Assembly (NCBI RefSeq): GCF_024168645.1
Contig: NZ_JALJWF010000001.1
Coordinates: forward strand, 4,653,501 to 4,717,500
DNA: 64,000 bases
Direction of reading: 5' to 3'
Source of the DNA: Pseudomonas sp. GGS8
GTDB lineage: Bacteria > Pseudomonadota > Gammaproteobacteria > Pseudomonadales > Pseudomonadaceae
Shown: positions 20,104 to 29,922 of the stretch, one piece after another
Layout: each line of letters begins with the position of its first letter
Position numbering within the stretch: the first letter of the stretch is position 1
Program-made: the position numbers and the translations under genes
The notes under the pieces: generated by a model
Database searches by the model: none
Seen by the model: only the letters and a program-made list of their open reading frames with translations
Told to the model about the DNA's origin: nothing

Positions 20104-21594
20104 CGGTTAATTTCCTTTGTAACGATACCAAGTACGGCGCTCCGTACCAAGAGCTTTTAGCGGGGCCAAAAACTGGCCCTCCTGTGTGTGAGGCGCTCCA
20201 TACATCTCTATTTGAGGCTCCAGTTTGGTCCCCCCCATAAAGAACCACATGACCTGGATAAACGCCGATATCTCCTAGCTGTAACTCATCATTGGCAGGT
20301 TCAAATAAGGAGCTACTAGAGAATTGGCCACTTGTCATTCGTCCAATATCAATATCTGCTTGTTTGTAGATCGATGAAATGGATCCTGAACAATCTGCCC
20401 CTGTCTTCGTAGCGCCGCCCCAGACATATGGGACGTTGGAGCCTGACCAGTCTTGGGCTGCTAGCTTCACAGCTGCCTGCTGCACTGGGGTAAGTTCTAA
20501 TCCAAATGGATCAATGAAATTTGTCGGGTTTCCCGATACATAGACAAATGTATTTATCCCTCCCGCAAGGCTAATCGGATCTTCCGAGATAAAACGACCA
20601 AAGCCCGGAGAGTAATACCGGGCCCGATAGTAATAGAGACCCGTGCCATCATTTTCTCGACCGGTGTACTGCTGGCCGTTAGCGCTCGTGGAGCCGCTGC
20701 TGCTGGTCTGGCCATAAGGGTCATAGGTGTATTGCGTGGTGAGCGCGCCAGTGCTGTCGGTAAGTGCTTGGGTTGAACTCAGCGCATCAACCAGGTAGCT
20801 GTAGGTGCTACCACTGGCTTCGGTGCGGCTGAAGATTTCATCGACGCCGCCCGTGAGGAGATTGGCCTGTACCGTGGGGGTGACAGTACCGGTCAGCTCT
20901 TGCACCAGATTGACACCGTCGAAGACATAACCGGTGGTCTGGCCGGCAATTGTCTTCTGGCTGCGTCTGTTGGCTGCGTCATAACTGAAGCTCCCGGATA
21001 CGGCGCCCGTGAGCGTGCTCAGGCGCTGGCGCGAATCCCAAGTGTAAGTGTTGCTGCCGTCGCTGGTCATATTGCCGTTGGCGTCATACAGCAAGGAGGC
21101 ACCGCTCCATGCCGTCAACTGGTTAGCCGCGTTATAGCTGGTGGAGCTCGCAGCACCGGGGAGGGTGGTGCGGGCCAGGCTGCCGCCAAGCTGCACTCGC
21201 TGTCCGGCGTTGTCGTAGCCGTAGCTCAAATTACCAAGGCTGGTGCCGCCCTTGGCGTAATTGAGGTTGATCAACTGGCCGGCGTTATCGTAACCGTAAC
21301 TGACGGTCACCCCGTTGGGCAGGGTCAAGGTGGCACGACGGCTGTTAGCATCATAGGTGTACGCATGCACTCCGTTCTTGGCGTCGGTGACGCTCAGGAG
21401 ATTACTGTTCGTGTCGTAAGTAAAACCGGTCACGTTTCCTAGCGGGTCCGTAACCTTGGTTTTGCGATCCAGCACGTCGTACTCCATCAGGGTGCGGCGT
21501 CCCACGGTGTCAGCCATTGCCATGACACGTCCCACGTTATCGGTGAAGTAGCTGGGAATTCGTTGACCCAGCGCTAGGCGTTGGTTCTCAGTTC
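20018..21594 (-). pseudogene. RHS-repeat protein fragment with NlpC/P60 toxin tip
   Basis: The C-terminal half of an RHS/YD-repeat protein: many YD repeats (LLYDANGNMTSDGSNTYTWD and similar) and the RHS core end GTGLYYYRARYYSPGFGRFISEDPI. The variable tip has the NlpC/P60 motifs GADCSGS (Cys nucleophile) and GHVVLYGG (His), so it would cleave peptidoglycan peptides. The 5' end is lost: the frame meets a stop at about 21,595. At the 3' end another frame reads TWYRYKGN-stop, with the stop three bases before the immunity ATG, suggesting a one-base shift near the AAAA run at about 20,160. Such remnants act as toxin-tip cassettes for a full-length RHS gene. Confidence 0.8.
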
Positions 21595-21597
21595 ACG

Positions 21598-21774
21598 CTG
21601 CTCGGATTACTGTTCCTAGTATTGGAGTGGATTGCGATTGGAGTCTATGCACACATCGGACTGCACATGCGCCGCTGGTTTGCTCAGCCTCGTGGTAAGA
21701 AAATTTTTAATTGCTGCCGTGCCGGTTTGTTGTCCGCTGCTGCCTCGATACTATTGATGGCACGCCGCGCCTGA
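21598..21774 (+). pseudogene. C-terminal scrap of a LysE-type transporter
   Basis: 58 codons to TGA 21772 reading LLGLLFLVLEWIAIGVYA... then RRWFAQPRGKKIF. The pattern (membrane segment, VYA, RRW, P-x-G, F-N) resembles the end of LysE/RhtB exporters. There is no start. Begins exactly where the opposing RHS fragment ends. Confidence 0.45.
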
Positions 21775-21899
21775 TCTTTACCTGGCAGATGATGGCAGGG
21801 GATTCGGGTTCATTTTTGACGTTGGTAGCCAAAACTGCGGTTGCAGTTCTGAAATGACACTCTTAAACCGGATAAACCCGGATCAAGGATCGACTGCAT

Positions 21900-22155
21900 A
21901 TGCAGGATATTTCCCGCCTGAACCAAGCTATTACTCCGTCCGAATCTGAAGGTAAACCACCGAGCCATACAGCGACAGTGAGGGCGCTCTGCGCTCTGGC
22001 TGTCATGCCTTTCTTCTGGTAGCCATTGCTGGTTTCGCGGCTCGGTCAAGAACGCCATACCCAACAATATTTATCCTCGCACTCACAGTGTCGATGCTCA
22101 TCAGCTTCTACATTCTGATGAGCCTAATCAAGGTCTCTACCCGCACGGCCGAACG
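21900..22155 (+). pseudogene. Decayed small membrane protein
   Basis: MQDISRLNQAITPSESEG... runs from ATG 21900 to a stop at 22017. In the next frame a hydrophobic stretch (FILALTVSMLISFYILMSL) continues and is fused to the helicase remnant. Probably a frameshifted gene whose end was replaced. Family unknown. Confidence 0.3.
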
Positions 22156-23615
22156 CCGGGACTACCATCCCGATTTTTACCTGCCCGCGTTCGATCTTTA
22201 CATCGAGCACTTCGGGACGGACCGTCAAGGCAATACGGCGCCTTACGTTGACCGAAAGACCTAGCACCAAGCAATGGCCTGGAAGCGTGACCTGCACAAA
22301 CAGCACCAGACTCGATTGATCGAAACGTTTCACTTTGAGCAGCAGGAAGGCCAGCTACTTCCGTTGCTGGAAAAGCGCTTATTGTCAGCCGGCGTGAGCT
22401 TCAATCCGTTAACTGATGAAGCCATGCTGGAAACGCTTCGCGAGTTTGGCGTCGTCACCGAGTTTGCCGAACTGCTGGAAAAGCTGCTAACAGGTTACAA
22501 GGCTGCGGATTTGGCTAAGGTCGATCTGGAGGTTCGTATCAACGCAGCGCCGTCCCCGGATCAAATGCGGGCGGCGCTTGAGTTGTTAATGCCCATTTAT
22601 AAACGTTATCAGGACGACCTGGAGGGCAAGGGGCAGATCGATTTCGATGACATGATCGTGAAGGCAGTGCGCCTGGCGGAGCAGGGGGACTTCAAGGCTC
22701 CATGGCGCTTTGTGCTGGTGGATGAGTACCAGGACATCTCCGAGCCAAGAGCTCGTTTGGTCAAAGCGCTTCGGCGGTCCCAGCCTGATGGTTCGCTGTT
22801 TTGCGTTGGGGATGATTGGCAGTCGATTTATAGATTCGCTGGCAGTGACATCCGTCTCACTTCGCAGTTTGAAGCGTTCTTCGGTGCGGACCGCCATCAG
22901 TGCGCTGGATAAGACCTTCCGTTTCAACGACAGAATCAACGCGGTCGCCAGTCGGTTCGTGATGCGCAATCCGGCGCAGCTGAAGAAGGACATTCACACT
23001 CATACGCTGGAAGATTCACCGGCGGTTTCGCTGTTCAGGACTGAGTTGGATGACGATGAGGCGCTGCCTCATGTTCTGACCAAGATTGCAGCGCGAGCCA
23101 AACCGGGGTCGGTTGTTTACATTTTGGCCCGGTTTAATTTCCTGCTTCCAGACACAGCAAAGCTCAATCAGCTCAATAACAGTTACCCGCATTTGACGAT
23201 CAAGACCTACAGCATCCACACCTCCAAGGGGCAGGAGGCTGACTACATTGTGACGCTAGGCAACAAGGCGGGTAAGTTTGGAATGCCTCCCCAAAAGGCA
23301 AGCCATCCTCTGTTGGAAGCGCTATTACCGCCGCGTGAATCATTCGCACATGCCAAAGAGCGGCGCTTGTTTTATGTAGCGCTGACCAGGGCTAAGCGGC
23401 GTGTTTATCTTGTGGTGGGGAAGGGAAAGGTCTCCAGCTTCGTCAAGGAGCTGCTTGATGATCAATATGACGTGGAGGTCAATGAGTTCGGGGAGCCGGC
23501 GGCAGTGTCTGCTCGGGCCCTGGCTTGCCCTGTGTGTCAGGAGGGGGAGTTGACGTTGCGGACGAAGAAAAAAGGCCGGGAGTCATTTTTCTTCTGTTCG
23601 CTGTCCCCAGACTAG
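22156..23615 (+). pseudogene. helD: DNA helicase IV (HelD/UvrD-like) remnant
   Basis: The C-terminal two thirds of a superfamily-1 helicase: DYHPDFYLPAFDLYIEHFG, then QIDFDDMI, VDEYQDIS (Walker B), VGDDWQSIYRFAGSD, and after a shift KTFRFNDRINAVASRF, TYSIHTSKGQEADYIV and FYVALTRAKRRVYLV (motifs V–VI), ending in a zinc-ribbon CPVC...CS. Three lesions are visible: missing N-terminus with Walker A, an in-frame TAG at 22262, and a frameshift at about 22,890. Non-functional. Confidence 0.82.
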
Positions 23616-24316
23616 CTGCCTCGATGCCCCATGCAGAGGCAGCAGCTGCTCAAGAGGGGTTGTAACGGAAGGAAAAAGGGAAATTCAAATACTTTGGTGC
23701 TCCTGTGCCATGCTCGTTTTATCAATTAACGTTTATGCACTTAGGGAGCAATTATTATGATTTCACGGTTCATCGCTAAGTCACCGTAAAATCTGTGCAA
23801 TAGCAAAATGGCATTATGCTGGTGAATGTGCTCGCTATTCTGTCTAAGTAATATTTGCGAATGCGCTTAGTCGCTGCTATCAATATTATTCAGCAACGAA
23901 TTCACTATTAATTATATGCGTGCATGCCTAGCTGTGGCGAGATTAAGAATTACTCCGATTGGCTCTGTAACTAACTGAAATGGCAAGTTAAAACGGTAGT
24001 TTGTCGTGGTTTTCACAAGATTAATCTCAGGTAGCCTGCTGAAAATGTGCATGTCTCTTGCCACAACGCGATATCCGTCCGCTCAACTCAATGACGCCAG
24101 GGAGTGCATCATGAGCGAAGCTAAATGTCTGGCAGATTGGCAAGAAATAGGTTCTCTCTACCCAATAGACTCCTGTTCGCTCCATCCCATTGAATCGATG
24201 ACTAATTAACCGCTATCGGCTGCCAATAAGGTTACGCCGCGTGTCAGTCATCCCTGACCAAACGATATGAAGGATCACCCGCAGCACTCATAAAGGTCAC
24301 ACACGGAGGTATCGAC
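23616..24316 (+). other. Gene-free AT-rich gap
   Basis: About 700 bases with no convincing gene. The sequence is markedly AT-richer than both neighbours. A weak inverted repeat (GCTGCCTC/GAGGCAGC) follows the helicase stop. A strong GGAGG is present at the end, serving the phosphoesterase. Confidence 0.6.
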
Positions 24317-26263
24317 ATGACAACGCAACAGTCAGCCAAAATTTTAATTACTAATGCTACGAACGGGAATGCGGACATTATCCTGTTTCACACCAATCGG
24401 AGTAATGGAAGTCAGCGTGGCGAATGGCAAGCCCAACCCGGGCAAACCGTCGGTCCGATGGTCGTCTATTTCGAGACTGGATTCGGAACAGGGGAGATTT
24501 TGGATTATTGGTCTGTACTTGTGCACGTCAAGGACGGTCCGTCAGCGGGTTTCTATATCAATTCTGGCAGTTCTGTGGAGGATTACTGGAAAGAATGCCA
24601 ACTGCAACATGCCGATGCGAGCAAGACCCTCACCCTATCAGTCAGCGCCTCGACGTTTAATATCGCGTTGAAGTCTGGGGGGTGTGACAATGGAATGACC
24701 AAGTTGGCACCCTCAGCACCCCTCACTCACGTGTTCGTACTGATGCTGGAAAACCACTCATTTGACAATATTTTTGCCATGTCTGAGCTTTCCGGGGTAA
24801 AGGTCGCCACCTTGGATGATTACAATACTTACAATAATGAGAGGTACTATGTTCAAAACAGCGCCCCCTTGAGTCTGCCGACGGATCCAGGGCATGAATT
24901 TGCCGACGTTGTTCAACAGTTGACTGGCCTGACTACGTCTCTTCCATACGGTGCCTCTTACCCACCCATCAATAACTCTGGATTCGTCAGCAGTTACGCG
25001 ACATCGACGTCAGAATCTCCCAATCCACCGCATCCGGACCAGGTTATTGACATCATGTCCTGTTTTGATACGCGCTACCAATTGCCAGCGATCTATAATC
25101 TAGCGGCTCAGTTCGCTATCTGCGACCACTGGTATTCTTCCATGCCAGGGCCGACGTGGCCCAACCGATTCTTCTTGCACGGTGCATCTTCTTCCGGGTT
25201 CGACGACAGTCCTACGACGGCTCAGATGGCTGGATGGGAAATCAACGGATTCAAATACCCCAATGGCTCTATTTTCCAACGATTAAAAGGGGCCAATATT
25301 CCCTACCGTATTTACCATGACGCCCAGGCCAATGGTCTTAGCCTCTATAGCGATGCTCCCAACAACGGGTCGAGACTTGGTGCAATTCCCCAAGTTTCCG
25401 CCCTCAGCGGCGTCAGCATGCTTGATGTGAACTCATTGGCATCCTTGTCCAAGGACCTGCAAGGACCATATCCCTATTGCTACACCTTTATAGAACCACA
25501 CTACGGAAATTTGGCCAATGGGACCTATGCGGGCGGTTCCTCTCAACATCCGATGGATGATGTCTATGGCGGTGAGCACATGCTTAATGCCGTCTATTCG
25601 GCCATCAGAAGTTCTCCTTATTGGAACACTAGCTTATTGCTGGTCATTTATGACGAGCATGGCGGGTTCTACGATTCGGTCACACCAGGGGAAATTCCCG
25701 CCCCAGCTGATAATCCTGCGTATGGCTATAACACGCATGGCTTTAACTTCACGACAGCCGGTGTTCGAGTACCTGCCGTTATAGCATCCCCACTCATTGC
25801 GCCGGGTACCGTAGATACAACTCCATACGATCATGCGTCGGTACCTGCCTTGCTGGAAAGATTATGGGGCTTACCTCCGTTGACGCAACGCGACGCCCAA
25901 GCGAATACACCACTGCACTTGCTTTCGTTGCCAACGCCACGGGAGACGTTGACCGCGTTGCCCACCCCGTTACCTCCGTTGAAGGGAAGCAGAGCGCCAC
26001 TGACTCCCACGGAGGAGGCGGCGATCTTATCGACGCCAGTTCCTGATTCGGGCAACCTCGCAGGAGCACTTGCAATCCTTCGCAAGACGGATACAGAGCT
26101 ATCTGCGGCAGGTTTTCCCCCAGCACCACTGGCTGTTCCACTCAAAGCTAATGCAGCGTTGAGTCGTATTGACGCGGAGCGCTATGCCGCATCGGTTCTG
26201 GAAAGGGTCCGTTTGGCGCGAGCACAACGGCAACTTGCGAAAAATAGTGGAGGCAACCCCTAG
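24317..26263 (+). CDS. Phosphoesterase / phospholipase C-type protein
   Basis: 648 residues. Residues 1–130 form a separate all-beta-looking domain with no signal peptide. From about 138 the phosphoesterase (PF04185) motifs appear: VFVLMLENHSFDN, PTWPNRFFLHGAS, IYDEHGGFYDSVTP, RVPAVIASPLI and YDHASVPALLERLWG. The family includes acid phosphatases and phospholipase C enzymes cleaving phosphate esters. The ATG has a near-perfect GGAGG. Lack of a signal suggests a cytoplasmic role or export by another route such as type VI secretion. Stands alone between gap regions in the island; the substrate is unknown. Confidence 0.8.
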   Translation: MTTQQSAKILITNATNGNADIILFHTNRSNGSQRGEWQAQPGQTVGPMVVYFETGFGTGEILDYWSVLVHVKDGPSAGFYINSGSSVEDYWKECQLQHADASKTLTLSVSASTFNIALKSGGCDNGMTKLAPSAPLTHVFVLMLENHSFDNIFAMSELSGVKVATLDDYNTYNNERYYVQNSAPLSLPTDPGHEFADVVQQLTGLTTSLPYGASYPPINNSGFVSSYATSTSESPNPPHPDQVIDIMSCFDTRYQLPAIYNLAAQFAICDHWYSSMPGPTWPNRFFLHGASSSGFDDSPTTAQMAGWEINGFKYPNGSIFQRLKGANIPYRIYHDAQANGLSLYSDAPNNGSRLGAIPQVSALSGVSMLDVNSLASLSKDLQGPYPYCYTFIEPHYGNLANGTYAGGSSQHPMDDVYGGEHMLNAVYSAIRSSPYWNTSLLLVIYDEHGGFYDSVTPGEIPAPADNPAYGYNTHGFNFTTAGVRVPAVIASPLIAPGTVDTTPYDHASVPALLERLWGLPPLTQRDAQANTPLHLLSLPTPRETLTALPTPLPPLKGSRAPLTPTEEAAILSTPVPDSGNLAGALAILRKTDTELSAAGFPPAPLAVPLKANAALSRIDAERYAASVLERVRLARAQRQLAKNSGGNP

Positions 26264-26380
26264 CCATAAAAACAGGATCAGTACGTATTAACGGCTGTGT
26301 TGCACCAGCAATAAACCAGCATCTATCTCTTCCTCCTGGGATAGCGGTAGATGCTGCCTTCAAATACAACGAGGGACCGC

Positions 26381-26438
26381 AAAAAGGGGACTAATTTATT
26401 TCCTTAAAAATAAATCAGTCCCTAAATCAGTCCCCTTT
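26381..26438. repeat. AAAAGGGGACT…AGTCCCCTTTT hairpin
   Basis: The 5' arm AAAAGGGGACTAATTTATTT faces AAATAAATCAGTCCC, followed by a second partial arm AAATCAGTCCCCTTTT, so two alternative hairpins can form. Ends in a T run and may terminate the phosphoesterase transcript. Resembles short dispersed palindromes common in Pseudomonas genomes. Confidence 0.55.
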
Positions 26439-26450
26439 TCCGCCGTGAGT

Positions 26451-26498
26451 GACTGCTTTGGCCGATTGTTGCCTGTCACGACCGACTGAAATCGACCC
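26451..26498 (+). repeat. Dispersed hairpin repeat, copy 1 (diverged)
   Basis: TTTGGCCGATTGTTGCCTG and the following CGACCGACTGAAATCGACC match the repeats at 46625 and 48648. Lies about 100 bases past the stop of the minus-strand gene 26598–27575. Confidence 0.6.
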
Positions 26499-26597
26499 TC
26501 AACGGTCGTACACATTTCTCGTCAACGGCCATTCAGGCGAGCACTGGCGCCGCCGCTGCACTCGGGGCCTTACCTAGAGGCGCATAATGCATCGCCT

Positions 26598-27575
26598 TCA
26601 TCGGCCCTTGCGCCGGAAGGAGAACACGGTACCGCTGCAGCCGTTGTCGTCCCGCAGGTAGACGTCGAAGGTCTTGCCGACGACGGCGTAGCTGACCGTC
26701 ACGACGCCCACGTCGTTGGACAGATAATTGCCCGACATCGCCGGCGCGAAATCGATCGCGTCGCGGGCGAGCAGGTAGAGATGCTCGTTATAGACGGTGG
26801 TGGCGGGCGACAGCGTCTTCAGGTGATCCTCCATTACGCTGTTGAGGGGCTGGCTGATCTCGTACTCTATGCCAGCGTTGTGGGGCTGGCTGATCTCGTA
26901 CTGCATGCCAGCGTCGCGGTACGGGATCGACAGCAGCACCTTGCCATCGACGCTCAGGCGCGTGGCAAGCGAGGTGTCCAACGTGACCGTCATGCTGTTG
27001 AGCCGGTGCAGGTCCCCGCGTGTCAGGCTCACGTCTGAGACCTCGCCGTGCCCATCCTCGACGACCGAGAAGTTCGATTTCCATCGGCCTTTGTCTCGCC
27101 ACGACTCCCACACGCCGCTGGGGCAGCCCACGCCGCTGACGCTATCGAGCGCATAAGTGCCGATCGCCTGCGTGAGAGTCTCGCGCTTCGAGCCAATGAT
27201 GATTTCCGAGGTCTGATGCGCGTCAACGGGCAAGCGCCGGTCGCCACGGGCCGATGCCCAGTTGCCGTCGAGCGTGTCGCTGGCCACCTTGCCGGTGAAG
27301 GTGCCGGTGCGTTGGCCCGCACTCCCGAGCTCGTTCATCGTAAAGGTCCCTGATGGGTCGATCTCGCCGCTCAGGTAGATATCATTGCGCTTGCCGGCAT
27401 GGCGATAGCTTCCCGTCAGCCTGCCGTCGACATTCTTGAGATTCATCGTAAACGCATAGCGATCGCCGATGCGGCCCGCGAAGGTCTTGTGGAAGTACTG
27501 AGGGTTGGCCAGCGCCGTGGTGGCGGTCATCCAGGACAGAAGCACGGCGACGATCTGCAGGGCTGGACGAAACAT
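26598..27575 (-). CDS. Secreted hypothetical protein with internal tandem repeat
   Basis: 325 residues from ATG 27575 with a signal peptide (MFRPALQIVAVLLSWMTATT, cleavage near ALA-NPQ). The early part (FAFTMNL-like strands, GSYRHAG..LSGEID..GTFTG) suggests a repetitive beta fold. Near residue 230 a 12-residue unit, MQYEISQPHNAG / IEYEISQPLNSV, is repeated in tandem, mirrored by a 36-base DNA repeat. The GC content is clearly higher than in the flanking phosphoesterase gene, so origins differ. No family recognised. A GTG at 27614 is an alternative start. Confidence 0.6.
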   Translation of the reverse strand: MFRPALQIVAVLLSWMTATTALANPQYFHKTFAGRIGDRYAFTMNLKNVDGRLTGSYRHAGKRNDIYLSGEIDPSGTFTMNELGSAGQRTGTFTGKVASDTLDGNWASARGDRRLPVDAHQTSEIIIGSKRETLTQAIGTYALDSVSGVGCPSGVWESWRDKGRWKSNFSVVEDGHGEVSDVSLTRGDLHRLNSMTVTLDTSLATRLSVDGKVLLSIPYRDAGMQYEISQPHNAGIEYEISQPLNSVMEDHLKTLSPATTVYNEHLYLLARDAIDFAPAMSGNYLSNDVGVVTVSYAVVGKTFDVYLRDDNGCSGTVFSFRRKGR

Positions 27576-27614
27576 GGAGAGCGCTCGGGATTGAAGGTGG
27601 CGCAATTGTGACAC

Positions 27615-27979
27615 TCCGTACCGATTGGTGACACGCGACCACGCGCGGAAATCGCTTGGCTGGAAGAATTCTCAGCCTAGTGATCGTCAGCAATTTCGGA
27701 CCAGGCTTCGACGGACCGCTCCTGGCCGACTGCAGCCCTTCACGACAGGCAGAAATCGGGCCGTTTTCTGCCAGTCGCCGGCGGGTTCAGATCACTACCG
27801 GCCAATCTCGAGTGGCGGAAAAGGGCCCAGAGCCAGACGTTCAGGTGTTCCTTGGCAATACAGTCTGAGCAAGTCTGGTATCGAGTGCCTGAAGGATGCC
27901 TCAGCGATATTAGAGGAGGAGCAGAACGGGTGATGTTGATACGTCAGCGTGGCTCAGGCCGTTCCGAACCACTTACCAC
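27615..27979. other. Gap with no gene
   Basis: About 365 bases without a supported gene. It contains, on the minus strand, a partial copy of the dispersed repeat (27741–27762, GGCCCGATTTCTGCCTGTCG). Confidence 0.5.
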
Positions 27980-28160
27980 TCAGGCTGGAAATTGGGCTAT
28001 CCAGTGCCTGGCAATTTCTTCGCGCCGGCAGATCCATACCGCGTCGTGGCCTTGCACGTAATCGAGAAAGCGCGCCAGCGCCATCGCACGACCAGGATGG
28101 CCACTGATCCGCCCATGCAGACCCACGCTCATCATCTTCGGGTATTGCGCGCCCTCCTGC
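27980..28160 (-). pseudogene. C-terminal scrap of a PuuE-type allantoinase / polysaccharide deacetylase
   Basis: About 60 codons to TGA 27980 reading MMSVGLHGRISGHPGR, ALARFLDYVQGHDAVW and REEIARHWI, the typical end of the PuuE/deacetylase family. No upstream part remains. Confidence 0.7.
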
Positions 28161-28168
28161 CACAGCAG

Positions 28169-28270
28169 TACTGGGACCCGAGCCGGGTCAAGCTCGACAA
28201 CCTGATTTTCGCCATCAACACCGATGCCTCGGTGCGCGTGCAGAAACTCAAGGCCAACACTGGGGCTTGA
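28169..28270 (+). pseudogene. Scrap of a dipeptide ABC transporter binding protein
   Basis: YWDPSRVKLDNLIFAINTD and SVRVQKLKA match the central part of family-5 peptide-binding proteins. It joins head to head with the deacetylase scrap and ends in a stop before the TolC gene. Confidence 0.6.
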
Positions 28271-28367
28271 GTGCTTGATCTTCGACGCGGTCTATCTTAG
28301 TTTCGACGCCCCATCGGGGCAGCTGCCGATTTTTCGCTGCTTTCGCGTCATTCAAAAGGATTTGTTC

Positions 28368-29762
28368 ATGAGTCGCGCTCAACGCGTTCTGTTGTTCGCC
28401 TGCCTGTTCCCTTCGTTCGTTTTTTCCGCGCCGACAGCTGAGCGGGCCGAGCTGATGGCGGTCTATCGTCAGGCGGTTTCGCATAACTCTGACCTGGCGG
28501 CAGCCCGTGCCGATTACGCCGCGCAACAGGAATTGGTGCCGCAGGCACGGGCCAATCTATTACCCGTGATCAGCACGGGGGCTACGTTTGAAGCCACTCG
28601 CCTGTCGCGTGACGAGCCAGCGCTTGAACGGGTGCGCAGCGGCAATACGATCCAGGCCAACCTGAAACAACCCTTGGTCAACGCTGCATTCTGGTATGAA
28701 TTCAAGGCTGCCAAGGCCAGCATTGTACAAGCGGCCCTGGAGTTGTCGGCCAAAGAGCAAGCACTCGTTCTGCAAGCGGCGGAGGCCTATTTTGAAACAC
28801 TGCGTGCCACGGATGAGCTGGCAGCTTCGGAAGCTGAGGAGACTGCGCTCAAGCAACAAATGGATCAGGCGCAAGCACGTCTGAAAGGTGGACTGTCGAG
28901 CATCACGGATGTCCTGGATGCTGAGTCTGCTTTCGATAATGCCCAAGCCAATCGCCAACTGACGCAGCGCAAGGTCGAAGACGCTTTCGAGCAATTGGTG
29001 CATTTGACCAATCAGCAATACACCAGTATCGAGGGCATGCAACATCAGTTGCCGGTGCTGGCGCCGATTCCCAATGATACGAAGTCATGGGTAGAAGGCG
29101 CCGTCGAGCAGAACCTGATGCTGTTGGCGAGCAACTACGCCGTCGAGGCGGCCGAAGAGCGCTTGCGTCAGCGTCAATCCGGGCATGCGCCAACGGTTGA
29201 TGCGGTGGCTTCCTATCGCAAGGGCGATAACGACAGTTTTGGCTACAGCAACCCGACTGATTTTGGTCGCGATGGTTACCGTGGAAACGTCGCTCAGAGC
29301 AGTGTCGCTGTGGAAGTGACCGTCCCGCTCTACAGCGGGGGGCGCGTCAGCTCCCAGGCGCATGAGGCTTATCAGCGGTTGACGCAAAGCGAGGAATTGA
29401 GGGAAAGCCAGCGCCGGGAAGTGGTCCTCGATACCCGTAACTATTTCCGTGCCGTCAACTCCGACATCCAGCAGATAAAAGCCCGGAGGCAGACGATCCT
29501 GTCGAGCCAGAAATCCTTGAAGGCGTCCAAGGTCGGCGCGGATGTCGGGACCCGCAACACCGTCGACGTGCTCAATGCCCAACGGCAACTCTTCAAGTCC
29601 GTGCGTGACTATAACGACGCACGTTACGACTACATTCTCAATAATCTGCGTTTGAAACAGGCCGCCGGCACGTTGAGTGCCAACGACCTGCAACAGCTTG
29701 CCGAATACCTGAAGGCAGACTACGAGCCGCAGCGTGATTTTCTTCCCCCAGAACTGATGTAA
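28368..29762 (+). CDS. TolC-family outer-membrane channel of the type I secretion system
   Basis: 464 residues with a signal peptide (MSRAQRVLLFACLFPSFVFS). Two TolC repeats with long helical regions are visible; characteristic strings are VNAAFWYEFKAAKASI and GTRNTVDVLNAQRQLFKSV. ATG 28368 has AAAGGA upstream. It is the first gene of the operon TolC–ABC–HlyD that precedes the giant RTX protein and would provide the outer-membrane exit. The following 160-base gap to the ABC gene shows nothing notable. Confidence 0.93.
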   Translation: MSRAQRVLLFACLFPSFVFSAPTAERAELMAVYRQAVSHNSDLAAARADYAAQQELVPQARANLLPVISTGATFEATRLSRDEPALERVRSGNTIQANLKQPLVNAAFWYEFKAAKASIVQAALELSAKEQALVLQAAEAYFETLRATDELAASEAEETALKQQMDQAQARLKGGLSSITDVLDAESAFDNAQANRQLTQRKVEDAFEQLVHLTNQQYTSIEGMQHQLPVLAPIPNDTKSWVEGAVEQNLMLLASNYAVEAAEERLRQRQSGHAPTVDAVASYRKGDNDSFGYSNPTDFGRDGYRGNVAQSSVAVEVTVPLYSGGRVSSQAHEAYQRLTQSEELRESQRREVVLDTRNYFRAVNSDIQQIKARRQTILSSQKSLKASKVGADVGTRNTVDVLNAQRQLFKSVRDYNDARYDYILNNLRLKQAAGTLSANDLQQLAEYLKADYEPQRDFLPPELM

Positions 29763-29922
29763 GGCTCTGGCACGGGCGTTGGAAGTCGGTCTCTGGTCGA
29801 CAGAGACTGGAAAAACGAATAATGTTGTTTTGATATCGGTTCTCGACTCGGGCGCTTGGCGCCAAGCGGACCACCGAGCCCCACCCAAGGAATTCATGGG
29901 GGCTCGCTAATGAATTTTCCGC

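Noticed and set aside
24006-24209. 67-codon plus-strand frame in the AT-rich gap
   Set aside because: No ribosome site, unremarkable composition and no conserved-looking feature.
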